Shown: piece by piece, positions 53,306 through 62,607 of the stretch | How the letters are laid out: the number at the start of each line of letters is the position of its first letter | How positions within the stretch are numbered: the first letter of the stretch is position 1 | Assembly: GCF_030268885.1 (NCBI RefSeq) | Contig: NZ_BSSA01000026.1 | Location: 1-64,000, forward strand | DNA from: Kitasatospora phosalacinea | GTDB lineage: Bacteria > Actinomycetota > Actinomycetes > Streptomycetales > Streptomycetaceae | DNA length: 64,000 nucleotides | Direction of reading: 5' to 3' | Program-made: the position numbers and the translations under genes | The notes under the pieces: model-generated | Database searches by the model: none | What the model saw: only the letters and a program-made list of their open reading frames with translations | What the model was told of the DNA's origin: nothing

Positions 53306-54354
53306 CCCGCCTGGTGCCCTCGCCGCTCTTCGTGGAGATCCGCGCGGGCGCCCTCGACTCCCTCGGGGGCATCCTCGCCGACCAGCGGCTGTCCGCGGCC
53401 GGCCGGATCGCGGTGGCGATCAGCGGGGGCTCCGGAGCGGTGCTGCGCGAGCGCCTGGAGCCCGCGCTGCCCGGCGCGGACTGGTACCCGGTCGAGGACG
53501 GCACCCTGGACAGCGCGGTCCGGCTGACCGACGAGATCCGCCGCGGCCACTACGACGCCCTGGTCGGCCTCGGCGGCGGCAAGATCATCGACGTGGCGAA
53601 GTACGCCGCGGCGCGGGTCGGCCTGCCGGTGGTCGCGGTCGCCACCAACCTGGCCCACGACGGCATCTGCTCCCCGGTCTCCACCCTGGACAACGACGCC
53701 GGGCGCGGCTCCTACGGGGTGCCGGGCCCGATCGGCATCGTGGTCGACCTGGACGTCGTCACCAAGGCCCCGAAGCGCTTCGTGGCCGCCGGGATCGGCG
53801 ACGCGGTCTCCAACATCTCCGCCTGCGCGGACTGGGAGCTCTCGCACGCGGTGACCGGCGAACCCGTCGACGGACTGGCCGTCGCGATGGCCCGCTCGGC
53901 CGGGGAGAACCTGCTCCGGCACCCGGGCACCCTGGAGGACCCGGACCTGCTGACCACGCTGGCGGAAGCCCTGGTACTGTCCGGCATCGCGATGAACATC
54001 GCGGGCAGCACCCGGCCCAGCTCGGGCGCCTGCCACGAGATCTCGCACGCCCTGGACGTGCTGTACCCCAAGCGGTCCGCGCAGCACGGCGAGCAGGTCG
54101 GCCTCGGCGCTGCCTTCGCCTGCCACCTGCGGGGCGAGCGGGAACTGGTCGGACTGATCGTGGAGCGCCTGCGCTTCCACGGCCTGCCGGTGACCGCCGA
54201 CCAGATCGGCTTCACCGGTGCGGAGTTCACCGAAGCGGTGCACTACGCTCCGAACACCAGACCGGGACGCTTCACCATCCTCGAACACCTCGACCTCTCC
54301 GCCACAGACATCAGGGACGCGTACGCCGACTATGTCCAAGCCGTCAACAGCTGA
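53293..54354 (+). CDS. Iron/zinc-dependent dehydrogenase, glycerol-1-phosphate dehydrogenase-like
   Basis: 353 residues of the iron-ADH/dehydroquinate-synthase-like family closest to AraM/EgsA sn-glycerol-1-phosphate dehydrogenases. It has an N-terminal Rossmann part (RIAVAISGGSG), GLGGGKIIDVAKYAA, NLAHDGICSPVS (Asp metal ligand), and metal His residues in SSGACHEISHAL and QHGEQVGLG. GTG 53293 overlaps the previous gene. It would make a polyol phosphate, perhaps glycerol-1-phosphate, for the CDP-activated pathway. Confidence 0.85.
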   Translation: MPVLTRLVPSPLFVEIRAGALDSLGGILADQRLSAAGRIAVAISGGSGAVLRERLEPALPGADWYPVEDGTLDSAVRLTDEIRRGHYDALVGLGGGKIIDVAKYAAARVGLPVVAVATNLAHDGICSPVSTLDNDAGRGSYGVPGPIGIVVDLDVVTKAPKRFVAAGIGDAVSNISACADWELSHAVTGEPVDGLAVAMARSAGENLLRHPGTLEDPDLLTTLAEALVLSGIAMNIAGSTRPSSGACHEISHALDVLYPKRSAQHGEQVGLGAAFACHLRGERELVGLIVERLRFHGLPVTADQIGFTGAEFTEAVHYAPNTRPGRFTILEHLDLSATDIRDAYADYVQAVNS

Positions 54355-55162
54355 ACGCCCGCCGGTCGACCTCACCCGGCGCCCGTCGATCGAGGAACTG
54401 CGGGCGGTGATCCACCCGGAGGGCATGCTGCAGCGCCGGAGCGCCGAGCACTGGGCCGGCCGCCTCTACATGCGGCGGATCTCGCTGCGGATCACCCGGG
54501 TCCTGTCCACCGTCACGGTGATCACGCCCAACGGCCTGACGTACCTGATGATGCTCACCGGCGTCCTGGCGGGCATCGGGCTGGTGGTGCCCGGCCTGAC
54601 CGGCGCGGTCCTCGGCGCCGTGCTGATCCAGGTCTACCTGCTGCTGGACTGCGTGGACGGCGAGGTGGCCCGCTGGCGGCGGCAGACCTCGCTCACCGGC
54701 GTCTACCTGGACCGGGTCGGCCACTACGTGTCCGAGGCCGCGCTGCTCACCGGCCTGGGCCTGCGCGCCGCCGACCTGTTCCACCGCGAGGGCGCGCACG
54801 CCGCCTGGCAGTGGGCCTTCCTCGGCACGCTGGCCGCGCTCGGCGCGATCCTGATCAAGTCCGAGACCGACCTGGTGGACGTGGCCCGGGCCCGCTCCGG
54901 CCTGACCGCCGTCGAGGACAGCGCCTCGGTGCCGCGCTCGACCGCGGTGGCCAAGGCCCGCCGGGCCGCCTCGCTGCTGAAGTTCCACCGCCTGGTCGGC
55001 GCGGTCGAGGCCTCGCTGTTCATCCTGGCCGCGGGCATCGCCGACGCGGTCCGCGGCGACCTGTTCTTCACCCGCCTCGCGGTCGTGGTGCTGGCCGCCA
55101 TCGCGATGCTGCAGACCGTCCTGCACCTGCTGTCGATCGTGCTCTCCAGCAGGCTGCGATGA
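54332..55162 (+). CDS. CDP-alcohol phosphatidyltransferase family membrane enzyme
   Basis: 276 residues with four to six helices. The CDP-OH signature is DCVDGEVARW.. with a following GVYLDRVGHY; it fits D-x2-DG-x2-AR-x8-G-x3-D-x3-H, with His where most members have the last Asp. The ATG at 54332 overlaps the dehydrogenase gene. It transfers a phospho-alcohol from a CDP carrier to an acceptor, probably on a lipid or polymer. It is coupled to the GT2 gene (ATGA). Confidence 0.87.
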   Translation: MSKPSTAERPPVDLTRRPSIEELRAVIHPEGMLQRRSAEHWAGRLYMRRISLRITRVLSTVTVITPNGLTYLMMLTGVLAGIGLVVPGLTGAVLGAVLIQVYLLLDCVDGEVARWRRQTSLTGVYLDRVGHYVSEAALLTGLGLRAADLFHREGAHAAWQWAFLGTLAALGAILIKSETDLVDVARARSGLTAVEDSASVPRSTAVAKARRAASLLKFHRLVGAVEASLFILAAGIADAVRGDLFFTRLAVVVLAAIAMLQTVLHLLSIVLSSRLR

Positions 55163-56043
55163 GCGACGACTTCCGCCTCGGCGCGGTGATCATCACCATG
55201 GGCAACCGGCCCGCCGAGCTGAACGCCCTGATCGAGTCGGTGCGCGCCCAGCAGGGCCCGCCGGTGGAGCTCGCCGTGGTCGGCAACGGCGCCCCGCTGC
55301 CCGCCCTGCCGGAGGGCGTGCGGAGCGTCGAGCTGCCGGAGAACCTCGGCATCCCGGGCGGCCGCAACGTCGGCATCGAACTGTTCGGCCCGGACGGCCG
55401 GGACGTCGACGCGGTGCTCTTCCTGGACGACGACGGCCTGCTGCCGAACACCGACTCGGCGCGGCTGCTGCGCGAGGCCTTCACCGCCGACCCGTCCCTG
55501 GGCATCGTCTCGTTCCGGATCGCCGACCCGGAGACCGGCGCCACCCAGCGCCGCCACGTGCCCCGGCTGCGCGCCAGCGACCCGATGCACGGCTCCCGGG
55601 TCACCACCTTCCTGGGCGGCGCCAGCGCGGTGCGCAGCGCGGTCTTCCCGCAGGCCGGACAGCTGCCCGCGGAGTTCTTCTACGCGCACGAGGAGACCGA
55701 CCTGGCCTGGCGGGCGCTGGACGCCGGCTGGTCGATCGACTACCGCCCGGACGTGGTGCTGCACCACCCGGCGACCTCCCCGGCCCGGCACGCCGCGTAC
55801 TTCCACAACGTGGCCCGCAACCGGGTCTGGCTGGCCCGGCGGAACCTCCCGGCTCCCCTGGTGCCCCTCTACCTGGGAACCTGGTTCCTGCTGACCGTGC
55901 TCCGCCGTCCCCCCAAGGAGGGGCTGCGGGCCTGGCTCGGCGGTTTCCGGGCCGGCTGGAGCGAGCCCTGCGGCCCGCGCCGACCGATGAAGTGGTCCAC
56001 CGTCTGGCGCTTGACCAGGCTCGGCAGACCGCCAATCATCTGA
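55159..56043 (+). CDS. Glycosyltransferase family 2
   Basis: 294 residues. The GT-A domain has VIITMGNRPAELNALIESV at the start, ENLGIPGGRNVGI, LFLDDDG (DxD-type metal site, about 90) and EETDLAWRALDAGWSIDYRPDVVLHH. It is a cytosolic, membrane-associated rhamnosyl/galactofuranosyl-type transferase. It is coupled upstream (ATGA) with the CDP-alcohol transferase and lies just ahead of the polymer exporter. Confidence 0.9.
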   Translation: MSDDFRLGAVIITMGNRPAELNALIESVRAQQGPPVELAVVGNGAPLPALPEGVRSVELPENLGIPGGRNVGIELFGPDGRDVDAVLFLDDDGLLPNTDSARLLREAFTADPSLGIVSFRIADPETGATQRRHVPRLRASDPMHGSRVTTFLGGASAVRSAVFPQAGQLPAEFFYAHEETDLAWRALDAGWSIDYRPDVVLHHPATSPARHAAYFHNVARNRVWLARRNLPAPLVPLYLGTWFLLTVLRRPPKEGLRAWLGGFRAGWSEPCGPRRPMKWSTVWRLTRLGRPPII

Positions 56044-56159
56044 TCGCGGCCGGATCGGCCTCCCGAGCCGACCGCGAACGCACCAGAGCTCCGTGGTACG
56101 CCCCGGTCTCCCGCCCCGTCCCCCCGGGGCTGGGGATGACGACCCCCTGAAGGACGAAT

Positions 56160-57131
56160 GTGTCGACACTGAGTGACCCGGTCAACCTCTCCGCGCCAAG
56201 GGGTTCCGATGCGGGTCTGACCCCGAAGCAGCTCGCGGACAAGTACGGGTTGTCCATCAGCGGCAAGCGGCCGAGCCTGCCGCAGTACGTCCGCCAGCTC
56301 TGGGCCCGGCGCAGCTTCATCAGCGCCTTCGCCACCGCCCGCCTGGTCGCGCAGTACACCACCGCGAAGCTCGGCCAGCTCTGGCAGGTGCTCACCCCGC
56401 TGCTGAACTGCGCGGTGTTCTACCTCGTCTTCGGTCTGATCATGAACAACCGGGACACCGTCCCGGCCTACATCGCCTGGCTGTGCATCGGCGTCTTCAT
56501 CTTCCAGTTCTCGCAGAGCGCGATCCAGGCCGGCACCCGGTCGGTCTCCGACAACCTCGGCCTGATCCGCGCGCTGCACTTCCCGCGCGCCAGCCTCCCG
56601 ATCGCCTTCACCATCATCCAGCTCCAGCAGCTGCTGATCTCGATGGTGGTGCTGGTCGTCATCGTGCTGCTGAACGGCATCACCCCGGGCATGACCTGGC
56701 TGTTGATCGTCCCGGCGCTGGTCTTCCAGTCGATGTTCAACACCGGCCTGGCCCTGGTGATGGCCCGGATCGGCTCCAAGACCTCCGACATCTCGCAGCT
56801 GATGCCGTTCCTGCTGCGCACCTGGATGTACGTCTCGGGCGTGATGTACAGCGTCTCCAGCTTCATCGAGAAGTGGCCGCCGATCTGGCAGACGCTCTAC
56901 TCGTGGAACCCGGCGGTGGTCTACATGGACCTGATCCGCTACGCCTTCATGCCCGAGAGCTTCGACAAGAAGCTCTACCCCGGCGGCTACGACGCGGCCG
57001 GCCACGCGCTGCCGAAGGCCCTGATCCTCCCGGACCACATCTGGTTCATGGCCGCCACCTGGGGAGTCGTCGCCTTCGTCATCGGCTTCGTGTTCTTCTG
57101 GAAGGCGGAGGAGGAGTACGGCCGTGGCTGA
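56160..57131 (+). CDS. ABC-2 polymer export permease (Wzm/TagG-like)
   Basis: 323 residues, with a ~70-residue cytosolic start (LTPKQLADKYGLSISGKRPSLPQYV) then the Wzm-type permease: RRSFISAFATARLVAQYTTAKLGQLWQVLTPLLN and six helices. GTG 56160 follows AAGGACGAAT. It overlaps the ATPase gene by 8 bp. It should export a lipid-linked glycopolymer built by the upstream enzymes. Confidence 0.92.
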   Translation: MSTLSDPVNLSAPRGSDAGLTPKQLADKYGLSISGKRPSLPQYVRQLWARRSFISAFATARLVAQYTTAKLGQLWQVLTPLLNCAVFYLVFGLIMNNRDTVPAYIAWLCIGVFIFQFSQSAIQAGTRSVSDNLGLIRALHFPRASLPIAFTIIQLQQLLISMVVLVVIVLLNGITPGMTWLLIVPALVFQSMFNTGLALVMARIGSKTSDISQLMPFLLRTWMYVSGVMYSVSSFIEKWPPIWQTLYSWNPAVVYMDLIRYAFMPESFDKKLYPGGYDAAGHALPKALILPDHIWFMAATWGVVAFVIGFVFFWKAEEEYGRG

Positions 57132-57936
57132 CGCAGCTCTCGACACCCTCAAGGAGGCCACCGCGGTGGACAACCAGGCCCGGGTCCCCACCGTGGTGGT
57201 GGACGACGTGCACATCGTCTACAAGGTGCACGGCGCCGGTTCCGGCAAGGGCAGCGCCACCTCGGCGCTGAGCCGGATCATCACCCGCAAGAAGTCGCCC
57301 GCGATCCGCGAGGTGCACGCGGTGCGCGGCATCAGCTTCACCGCCTACAAGGGCGAGGCGGTCGGCCTGATCGGCTCGAACGGCTCCGGCAAGTCGACCA
57401 TGCTGGCGGCCATCGCCGGCCTGCTGCCGACCGCCAAGGGCGGCATCTACACGCACGGCCAGCCCTCGCTGCTGGGCGTCAACGCGGCGCTGATGAACGA
57501 CCTCACCGGCGAGCGCAACGTGGTGCTGGGCTGCCTGGCGATGGGCATGTCCCCGGCCCAGGTGCGCGAGCGCTACCAGAGCATCGTCGACTTCTCGGGC
57601 ATCAACGAGAAGGGCGACTTCATCTCGCTCCCGATGCGCACGTACTCCTCCGGCATGGGCGCCCGCCTGCGGTTCTCCATCGCGGCGGCGAAGACCCACG
57701 ACGTGCTGCTGATCGACGAGGCCCTCGCCACCGGCGACCAGGGCTTCCAGCAGCGCTCCAAGGCCCGGATCAACGAGCTGCGCAAGGAGGCCGGCACGGT
57801 CTTCCTGGTCAGCCACGACAACAACGCGATCCGCGAGACCTGCGAGCGGACGATCTGGATCGAGCACGGCGAACTGATCATGGACGGGCACACCGACGAG
57901 GTGGTCCGCCGGTACGAGAAGGGCGACCGCCCCTGA
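57124..57936 (+). CDS. ABC polymer export ATPase (Wzt/TagH-like)
   Basis: 270 residues. Walker A is SNGSGKSTML (about 88), signature YSSGMGARLRFSIA, Walker B VLLIDEALATGDQGFQ, and H-loop VSHDNNAIRETC. It has a typical Wzt N-terminus (VDDVHIVYKVH, AVRGISFTAYKGEAVGLIG). No C-terminal carbohydrate-binding domain is present, so export is independent of end modification. GTG 57124 overlaps the permease gene. It is followed by a terminator. Confidence 0.94.
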   Translation: MADAALDTLKEATAVDNQARVPTVVVDDVHIVYKVHGAGSGKGSATSALSRIITRKKSPAIREVHAVRGISFTAYKGEAVGLIGSNGSGKSTMLAAIAGLLPTAKGGIYTHGQPSLLGVNAALMNDLTGERNVVLGCLAMGMSPAQVRERYQSIVDFSGINEKGDFISLPMRTYSSGMGARLRFSIAAAKTHDVLLIDEALATGDQGFQQRSKARINELRKEAGTVFLVSHDNNAIRETCERTIWIEHGELIMDGHTDEVVRRYEKGDRP

Positions 57937-57956
57937 ACGGGAGCGGGTCGCGGGGT

Positions 57957-58001
57957 GCAGGGCCGGTGCGCGGGGAGCGGATCCCCGGGCACCGGCCCTG
58001 C
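57957..58001 (+). terminator. Terminator of the glycopolymer operon
   Basis: GCAGGGCCGGTGC (57957-57969) pairs with GCACCGGCCCTGC (57989-58001), a 13-bp stem with an inner GGGGA/TCCCC helix, 21 bp after the ABC ATPase stop. Confidence 0.8.
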
Positions 58002-58089
58002 GCCGTGCGGCGGGTGAAGGGGTGGCGACGGATGCGTGTCCGTGGCGCGGAGGCGGTGCGGCCCGGTGTAGAACGGGGGAGTGACGGCA

Positions 58090-59049
58090 GTGTCGGATTC
58101 AACTAAGTCGGATAACCAGACAATGGCGGCGACGCTGGACAAGGCCGACCTGGAGAACTTCCCGGTCGCCCCCGGCTTCCTGCCCGCCGCCTGGCGCGGC
58201 GACCTGATGGCGGTCTACGGCTACGCCCGCCTGGTCGACGACGCGGGCGACGGCGACCTCGCCGACCCGGCCGCCGTCGCCCGGCTGCTGGACGTCCCGG
58301 GCGGGCCCGACGACCCGGGCTTCCGGCTCGCCCTGCTGGACGGCCTGGAGCGCGACCTGGACCGCGCCTTCGCCACCGCCCTCGGCGACGACCCGGCCCC
58401 GCACGGCACCGTCCTGGGCACCGACCCCGGCGAGCCCCGGCACCCGCTGGTGCGCCGCCTCGTCCCGCTGATCGAGCGGCACGCCGTCACCCCCGAGCCG
58501 TTCCGCCGCCTGATCGAGGCCAACCGGGTGGACCAGACCACCACCCGCTACCCGACCTACGCGGACCTGCGCCACTACTGCACCCTCTCCGCCGACCCGG
58601 TCGGCCGCCTGGTGCTCGCCCTGGCCGGCCGCGCCACCCCCGACCGGATCGCGCTCTCCGACGCCGTCTGCACCGCGCTGCAGGTCGTCGAGCACCTGCA
58701 GGACGTCGCCGAGGACCTGCAGCGCGGCCGGATCTACCTCCCGCTGGAGGACCTCGCCTCCTTCGGCGTCACCGAGGACGACCTCGCCGCCGGCACCGCC
58801 TCCCGCGGCGTGCGCCAGCTGGTCGCCTGGGAGGCGAGCCGGGCCCGGACCCTGCTCGACCGCGGCGCACCGCTGGTGGGTACGGTTCACGGGAGGCTCC
58901 GACTGCTGCTGGCGGGATTCACCGCCGGCGGGTACGCGGCCCTGGACGCCATCGAGGCGGCCGGGTTCGACGTGCTCGCGCACCGGGCGAAGCCCGACAA
59001 GCGCCGCCTGGCCGGCCGGGCGGCGGCACTCTTCGCGAAGGGAAGGTGA
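58090..59049 (+). CDS. hpnC: Squalene synthase HpnC (hydroxysqualene synthase)
   Basis: 319 residues of the squalene/phytoene-synthase family. Asp-rich motif 1 is RLVDDAGDGD (about 48) and motif 2 is EHLQDVAEDLQRGRIYLP (about 205). It converts presqualene diphosphate to hydroxysqualene. GTG 58090 is preferred because GGGGGA ends 9 bp upstream; GTG 58081 abuts it. Its stop overlaps hpnD (GTGA). It is the first hopanoid gene. Confidence 0.93.
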   Translation: MSDSTKSDNQTMAATLDKADLENFPVAPGFLPAAWRGDLMAVYGYARLVDDAGDGDLADPAAVARLLDVPGGPDDPGFRLALLDGLERDLDRAFATALGDDPAPHGTVLGTDPGEPRHPLVRRLVPLIERHAVTPEPFRRLIEANRVDQTTTRYPTYADLRHYCTLSADPVGRLVLALAGRATPDRIALSDAVCTALQVVEHLQDVAEDLQRGRIYLPLEDLASFGVTEDDLAAGTASRGVRQLVAWEASRARTLLDRGAPLVGTVHGRLRLLLAGFTAGGYAALDAIEAAGFDVLAHRAKPDKRRLAGRAAALFAKGR

Positions 59050-59948
59050 GCGCCCGCGTGGGGGCATCACCACTGGCGTCCGCGCCGGTCATGGCGGCCT
59101 ACCGGTACTGCGAGGCGGTCACCGCCCTGCAGGCCCGCAACTTCAGCTACGGCATCCGGCTGCTGCCCGAGGCCAAGCGGCTGGCGATGTCGGCGCTCTA
59201 CGCGCTGGCCCGCCGGGTCGACGACATCGGCGACGGCGAGCTGCCCGCCGAACAGAAGGCCGAGGCGCTGGCCCGCACCCGCGCCCTGCTGGACGAGGTC
59301 CGCGCGGGGGCGGTCGGCGAGGACGACACCGACCCGATCAAGGTCGCCCTGGCGGACGCGGCCCGCCGCTTCCCGATCCCGCTCGGCGGCTTCGACGAGC
59401 TGATCGACGGCGTCGAGATGGACCTCAAGGGCGTCGAGTACGCCACCTTCGAGGAGCTCAAGGTCTACTGCCGCTGCGTGGCCGGCTCGATCGGACGGCT
59501 CTCGCTGGGCGTCTACGGCTGCGAGGACCGGGAGCGCGGCGCCGAGTACGCCGACACCCTGGGCCTGGCCCTGCAGCTCACCAACATCCTGCGCGACCTG
59601 CGCGAGGACGCCCTGAACGGCCGCACCTACCTGCCCACCGAGGACCTGGTCCGGTTCGGCTGCCAGCAGGGCTTCGCCCTCCCCACCCTCCCGGTGGGCG
59701 CCGACTTCACCGGCCTGGTCGCCTTCGAGGCCGAACGCGCCCGGGCCGCCTTCGAGGAGGGCCTGCGCCTGCTGCCGATGCTCGACCGCCGCAGCCGCGC
59801 CGCCACCGCCGCGATGGCCGGCATCTACCACCGCCTGCTCGGCCGGATCGCCGCCGACCCGCACTCGGTGCTCCGCGGCCGCGTCTCGCTGCCCGGCTGG
59901 GAGAAGGCGTACGTGGCGCTGTCCGGGCTCGCCGGAGGGCGTTCTTGA
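59046..59948 (+). CDS. hpnD: Presqualene diphosphate synthase HpnD
   Basis: 300 residues. Asp-rich motif 1 is RRVDDIGDGELP (about 57) and motif 2 is LTNILRDLREDALNGRTYLP (about 180). It joins two farnesyl diphosphates into presqualene diphosphate. GTGA-coupled to hpnC. YRYCEAVTALQARNFSYGIRLLP matches HpnD proteins closely. Confidence 0.95.
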   Translation: MSARVGASPLASAPVMAAYRYCEAVTALQARNFSYGIRLLPEAKRLAMSALYALARRVDDIGDGELPAEQKAEALARTRALLDEVRAGAVGEDDTDPIKVALADAARRFPIPLGGFDELIDGVEMDLKGVEYATFEELKVYCRCVAGSIGRLSLGVYGCEDRERGAEYADTLGLALQLTNILRDLREDALNGRTYLPTEDLVRFGCQQGFALPTLPVGADFTGLVAFEAERARAAFEEGLRLLPMLDRRSRAATAAMAGIYHRLLGRIAADPHSVLRGRVSLPGWEKAYVALSGLAGGRS

Positions 59949-60042
59949 TTCTCGCGCCAGTTCTGTCACGCTGTGTCAACGGGGAATCACGACGCATGCG
60001 CACGTTGTTGTGCCCACCGTCCACTGCCGTCCGGGAGGGCCG

Positions 60043-61440
60043 ATGAGCACGCCGACCGCGCCGCGCGAGCGCACCGCCGTGGTGGTCGGCGGCGGCCTGG
60101 CCGGCATCACCGCCGCCCTCCGCCTCGCCGACGCCGGGGTGCGCACCACCCTGCTGGAGGCCCGTCCCCGGCTCGGCGGCCTGGCCTTCTCCTTCAAGCG
60201 CGGCGAACTGACGGTGGACAACGGCCAGCACGTCTACCTGCGCTGCTGCACCGCCTACCGCGGCCTGGTCGACCGGCTCGGCGCCGGCGGCCTGGTCGAC
60301 CTGCAGCCCCGGCTGGACGTGCCGGTGCTCTCCGTCGCCGCCGACGGCACCCGCCGCCTCGGCCGGCTGCGCCGCGCCGACCTGCCCGTCCCGCTGCACC
60401 TGGCCGGCAGCCTCGCCACCTACCGGCACCTCTCCCCGGCCGACCGGCTGCGGGTGGTGCGCGGCGCGCTCGCCCTGCAGAAGCTCGACCTCGTCGACCC
60501 GGCGCTGGACGACCTCTCCTTCGGCGAGTGGCTGCGCCGGCACGGCCAGACCCCCGCCACGGTGGCCGCCGTCTGGGACCTCGTGGGCGTGGCCACCCTG
60601 AACGCCACCGCCGACCGCACCTCGATGGCGCTGGCCGCGATGGTCTTCAAGACCGGCCTGCTCTCCGAGGCGGGCGCCGCCGACATCGGCATGGCCAACG
60701 TCCCGCTCGGCGGGATCCACCACGACCGGGCCGCGGCCGAGCTGGAGCGGGCCGGGGTGCGGGTGCTGCTGCGCACCAGGGCCGTCGAGCTGAAGGCCGC
60801 CGAGCCGAACGCCGTCCGGCTGGAGGGCGGCGAGCTGCTCACCGCCGACACCGTGGTGCTGGCCGGCGCCCAGGACGCCGCGGCCGCCCTGCTGCCGCCC
60901 GGCGCCGTCCCCGGGCAGCACCGGCTGGCCGACTTCGGCACCGCCCCGATCCTCAACGTGCACGTGGTCTACGACCGGCCGCTGATCCGCCGTCCGTTCT
61001 TCGCGGCGCTCGGCTCCCCGGTGCAGTTCGTCTTCGACCGCACCCGGCACTCCGGCCTGGCCGTCCCCGGCGCCCAGTACCTGGCCGTCTCGCAGTCCGC
61101 CGTCGAGGACGAGATCGACCTGCCGGTCGCCGAGCTGCGCGCCCGCTACCTGCCGGAGCTGGAGCGGCTGCTGCCCGCCGCCCGCGGCGCCCGGGTGCTG
61201 GACTTCTTCGTCACCCGGGAGCGCACCGCGACCTTCGACCCGGCGCCCGGCACCGCCGCCCTGCGCCCCGGCGCACGCACCGGAGCCCCCGGAGTCCTGC
61301 TCGCCGGGTCCTGGACGGCCACCGGCTGGCCAGCGACCATGGAGGGTGCGGTGCGCAGCGGTCACGCGGCGGCTGACGCCGCCCTGGCCGGCCACGGCCG
61401 ACTCCCGGTCGACCGGGGGGACGGACGGTGGCCCCGATGA
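60043..61440 (+). CDS. hpnE: Hydroxysqualene dehydroxylase/desaturase HpnE
   Basis: 465-residue flavin amine-oxidase-type enzyme. The FAD motif is VVVGGGLAGITAALRLADAG (residues 11-30), followed by LEARPRLGGLAFSF. The C-terminal FAD loop is LAGSWTATGWPATMEGAVRSG. With FADH2 it reduces hydroxysqualene to squalene. The ATG at 60043 after GGGAGGG is used. It is coupled to the polyprenyl synthase (ATGA). Confidence 0.94.
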   Translation: MSTPTAPRERTAVVVGGGLAGITAALRLADAGVRTTLLEARPRLGGLAFSFKRGELTVDNGQHVYLRCCTAYRGLVDRLGAGGLVDLQPRLDVPVLSVAADGTRRLGRLRRADLPVPLHLAGSLATYRHLSPADRLRVVRGALALQKLDLVDPALDDLSFGEWLRRHGQTPATVAAVWDLVGVATLNATADRTSMALAAMVFKTGLLSEAGAADIGMANVPLGGIHHDRAAAELERAGVRVLLRTRAVELKAAEPNAVRLEGGELLTADTVVLAGAQDAAAALLPPGAVPGQHRLADFGTAPILNVHVVYDRPLIRRPFFAALGSPVQFVFDRTRHSGLAVPGAQYLAVSQSAVEDEIDLPVAELRARYLPELERLLPAARGARVLDFFVTRERTATFDPAPGTAALRPGARTGAPGVLLAGSWTATGWPATMEGAVRSGHAAADAALAGHGRLPVDRGDGRWPR

Positions 61441-62600
61441 CGCCGGGCCCCCACTCCCCGACCACCGACACCACAACCGTCCGGCCGCCCGCCGCGGCCG
61501 GACGGACGCACCGAGAGGGAACGCACGTGGAGGCACGCACCGGCTCGACGGTCGAGGACACCCCGACCGTCCTCGACCTGCTGGCGCGCGGACGCACGCT
61601 CTGCACGCCGCCGATGCGTGCGGCCGTCGCCCGTTTGGCGGCACCGATGGACACCGTCGCCGCCTACCACTTCGGCTGGATCGACCGGGACGGCAAGCCC
61701 GCCGCGGGCGACGGCGGCAAGGCCGTGCGCCCGGCGCTGGCCCTGCTGTCGGCCGAAGCGGTGGGCGCGGACGCGCAGGCGGGCGTACCCGGCGGCGTGT
61801 CGGTCGAGCTGGTGCACAATTTCTCCCTCCTCCATGATGACCTGATGGACGGTGACGAGACGCGCAGGCACCGGGCCACCGCCTGGACGGTCTTCGGACC
61901 GGCGCAGGCCGTGCTGGTCGGCGACGCGCTGGCCACCCTCGGCACCGAGGTCCTGCTGGACGCCGCGGTGACCGGCGGGGCCGACCCGGCGGACGCCGCC
62001 CGCGCCGTCCGTCTGATCACCACCGCCACCCGGCGGCTGATCGACGGCCAGGCACTGGACGTCTCCTTCGAGCAGCGCGACGCGGTGACGGTCGAGGAGT
62101 GCCTGGCCATGGAGGGCGGCAAGACCGGCGCCCTGCTGGCGGCCTCGGCGGCGATCGGCGCAGTGCTGGCCGGCGCCGACGACCGGGTGTCCGACGCGCT
62201 CCAGCGGTACGGCTACCACCTGGGCCTCGCGTTCCAGGCGGTGGACGACCTGCTGGGCATCTGGGGCGCCACCGAAGTGACCGGAAAGCCGCACTGGAGC
62301 GACCTCCAGTCGCGGAAGAAGTCGCTGCCGGTGTGCGCCGCGCTGGCCGAGGGGGGCGCCGCCTCCCGCGAGCTGGCCGCACAGCTGGCCGACCCGACCG
62401 GCCGCGGCGAGGAGAGCGAGCAGGTGCTCGCCGCCCGCGCCGCGCTGATCGAGCAGGCCGGCGGCCGGGCCTGGACGCAGGAAGAGGCCCGCCGCCAGTA
62501 CGACACCGCCCTCGCCGCCCTCGGCGAGGTGCCCATGGCCGACGAGGTGCGCGAGCACTTCGTCGCACTCGCCGAATTCGTGGTGGTCAGAGAGAGGTGA
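61437..62600 (+). CDS. Polyprenyl diphosphate synthase (FPP/GGPP type)
   Basis: 387 residues with first Asp-rich motif LLHDDLMDGDETRRHR (about 135) and second motif LAFQAVDDLLGIWG (about 270). The ATG at 61437 overlaps hpnE; GTG 61527 behind AGAGGGAA is another possible start. The first ~40 residues are Pro/Thr-rich and likely disordered. It should make farnesyl diphosphate for squalene synthesis in this operon. Confidence 0.93.
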   Translation: MTPGPHSPTTDTTTVRPPAAAGRTHREGTHVEARTGSTVEDTPTVLDLLARGRTLCTPPMRAAVARLAAPMDTVAAYHFGWIDRDGKPAAGDGGKAVRPALALLSAEAVGADAQAGVPGGVSVELVHNFSLLHDDLMDGDETRRHRATAWTVFGPAQAVLVGDALATLGTEVLLDAAVTGGADPADAARAVRLITTATRRLIDGQALDVSFEQRDAVTVEECLAMEGGKTGALLAASAAIGAVLAGADDRVSDALQRYGYHLGLAFQAVDDLLGIWGATEVTGKPHWSDLQSRKKSLPVCAALAEGGAASRELAAQLADPTGRGEESEQVLAARAALIEQAGGRAWTQEEARRQYDTALAALGEVPMADEVREHFVALAEFVVVRER

Positions 62601-62607
62601 CGTAAGA

